Shown one piece after another: positions 4,973 through 5,119 of a stretch of DNA of 5,119 bases. Origin of the DNA: Nanobdellota archaeon. GTDB lineage: Archaea; Nanobdellota; Nanobdellia; Pacearchaeales; GW2011-AR1. The notes under the pieces are model-generated. The model made no database searches and was not told the DNA's origin. It worked only from the letters and a program-made list of their open reading frames with translations. The stretch covers positions 1-5,119 of the forward strand of contig JAHKAF010000015.1 in NCBI GenBank assembly GCA_018825865.1, written 5' to 3'. Made by a program: the position numbers and the translations under genes. The first letter of the stretch is position 1. Every line of letters begins with the position of its first letter.

Positions 4973-5104
4973 ATGGAAAATGAAGATATAAAAGAATACT
5001 CTGAACTTTTAGAAGAGGCAAAAGAGATAAAGAAATCTCTTAATCTTGAAAGTATAGAATACTGCTTTGCTTATGTTAATCCATCAAGAATTAGATACAA
5101 TTAG
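4973..5104 (+). CDS. Small charged hypothetical protein (43 aa)
   Basis: The ATG lies one base after the stop of the membrane-protein gene (TAATATG), and the frame closes with TAG at 5102-5104. The first 25 or so residues (ENEDIKEYSELLEEAKEIKK) are rich in Glu and Lys and predict an amphipathic, possibly coiled-coil helix. The rest (SIEYCFAYVNPSRIRYN) is aromatic and Arg-containing. The tight spacing and coding-like composition support a real coupled gene. It could also be the remnant of a longer protein cut by the TAG. No family is recognised. Acting as a soluble partner of the membrane protein is an inference from position alone. Confidence 0.5.
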   Translation: MENEDIKEYSELLEEAKEIKKSLNLESIEYCFAYVNPSRIRYN

Positions 5105-5119
5105 ATTTCACAACTGCAA

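Noticed and set aside
4797..5021. Minus-strand open frame of 74 codons
   Set aside because: It is antisense to the plus-strand pair, which has a promoter and membrane-protein pattern; this frame has neither.
1..5119. CRISPR array, insertion sequence or attachment site
   Set aside because: No regularly spaced repeats, transposase-like frames, terminal inverted repeats or tRNA-end duplications were found on either strand.

Overview
The window looks like an AT-rich archaeal chromosome, most likely from a small-genome DPANN lineage of the Woesearchaeota/Pacearchaeota kind. The diagnostic genes are a RadB recombinase paralogue and RNA polymerase subunit L (Rpo11), both archaeal. TATA-like boxes sit about 25 bases before several start codons without a Shine-Dalgarno site, which fits archaeal leaderless transcripts. 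The phylum-level placement is inference from gene size, composition and gene style.

Layout. Nearly everything left of 4700 reads on the minus strand. From right to left: rpoL (4434-4697); a 186-base spacer holding several stem-loops and a T-tract; radB (3516-4247); pyrC (2380-3450), overlapping pyrD (1323-2399) by 20 bases; a 73-residue two-helix membrane protein with a strongly basic tail (1045-1266); a 63-residue acidic protein (746-937); and a ParB-like protein that runs off the left edge (1-705, 3' end missing). Right of 4700, a divergent plus-strand pair encodes a 60-residue two-helix membrane protein (4789-4971) and, one base later, a 43-residue charged protein (4973-5104).

How the genes relate. 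rpoL and radB are information-processing genes. pyrC and pyrD form a two-gene unit for two consecutive steps of UMP synthesis: N-carbamoyl-aspartate to dihydroorotate to orotate. PyrD has class 2 (quinone-type) architecture but carries Cys instead of Ser at the catalytic-base position. Codon choice changes sharply at the radB/pyrC border: no TTA among 22 Leu codons in radB or 8 in rpoL, against roughly two thirds TTA in pyrC. This suggests a different origin or selection for the pyrimidine pair. The acidic 63-residue gene and the ParB-like gene form a second possible unit of unknown role.

No tRNA, rRNA, CRISPR array, insertion sequence or long repeat was seen. No gene-free stretch exceeds 300 bases; the longest are 4248-4433 and 938-1044.
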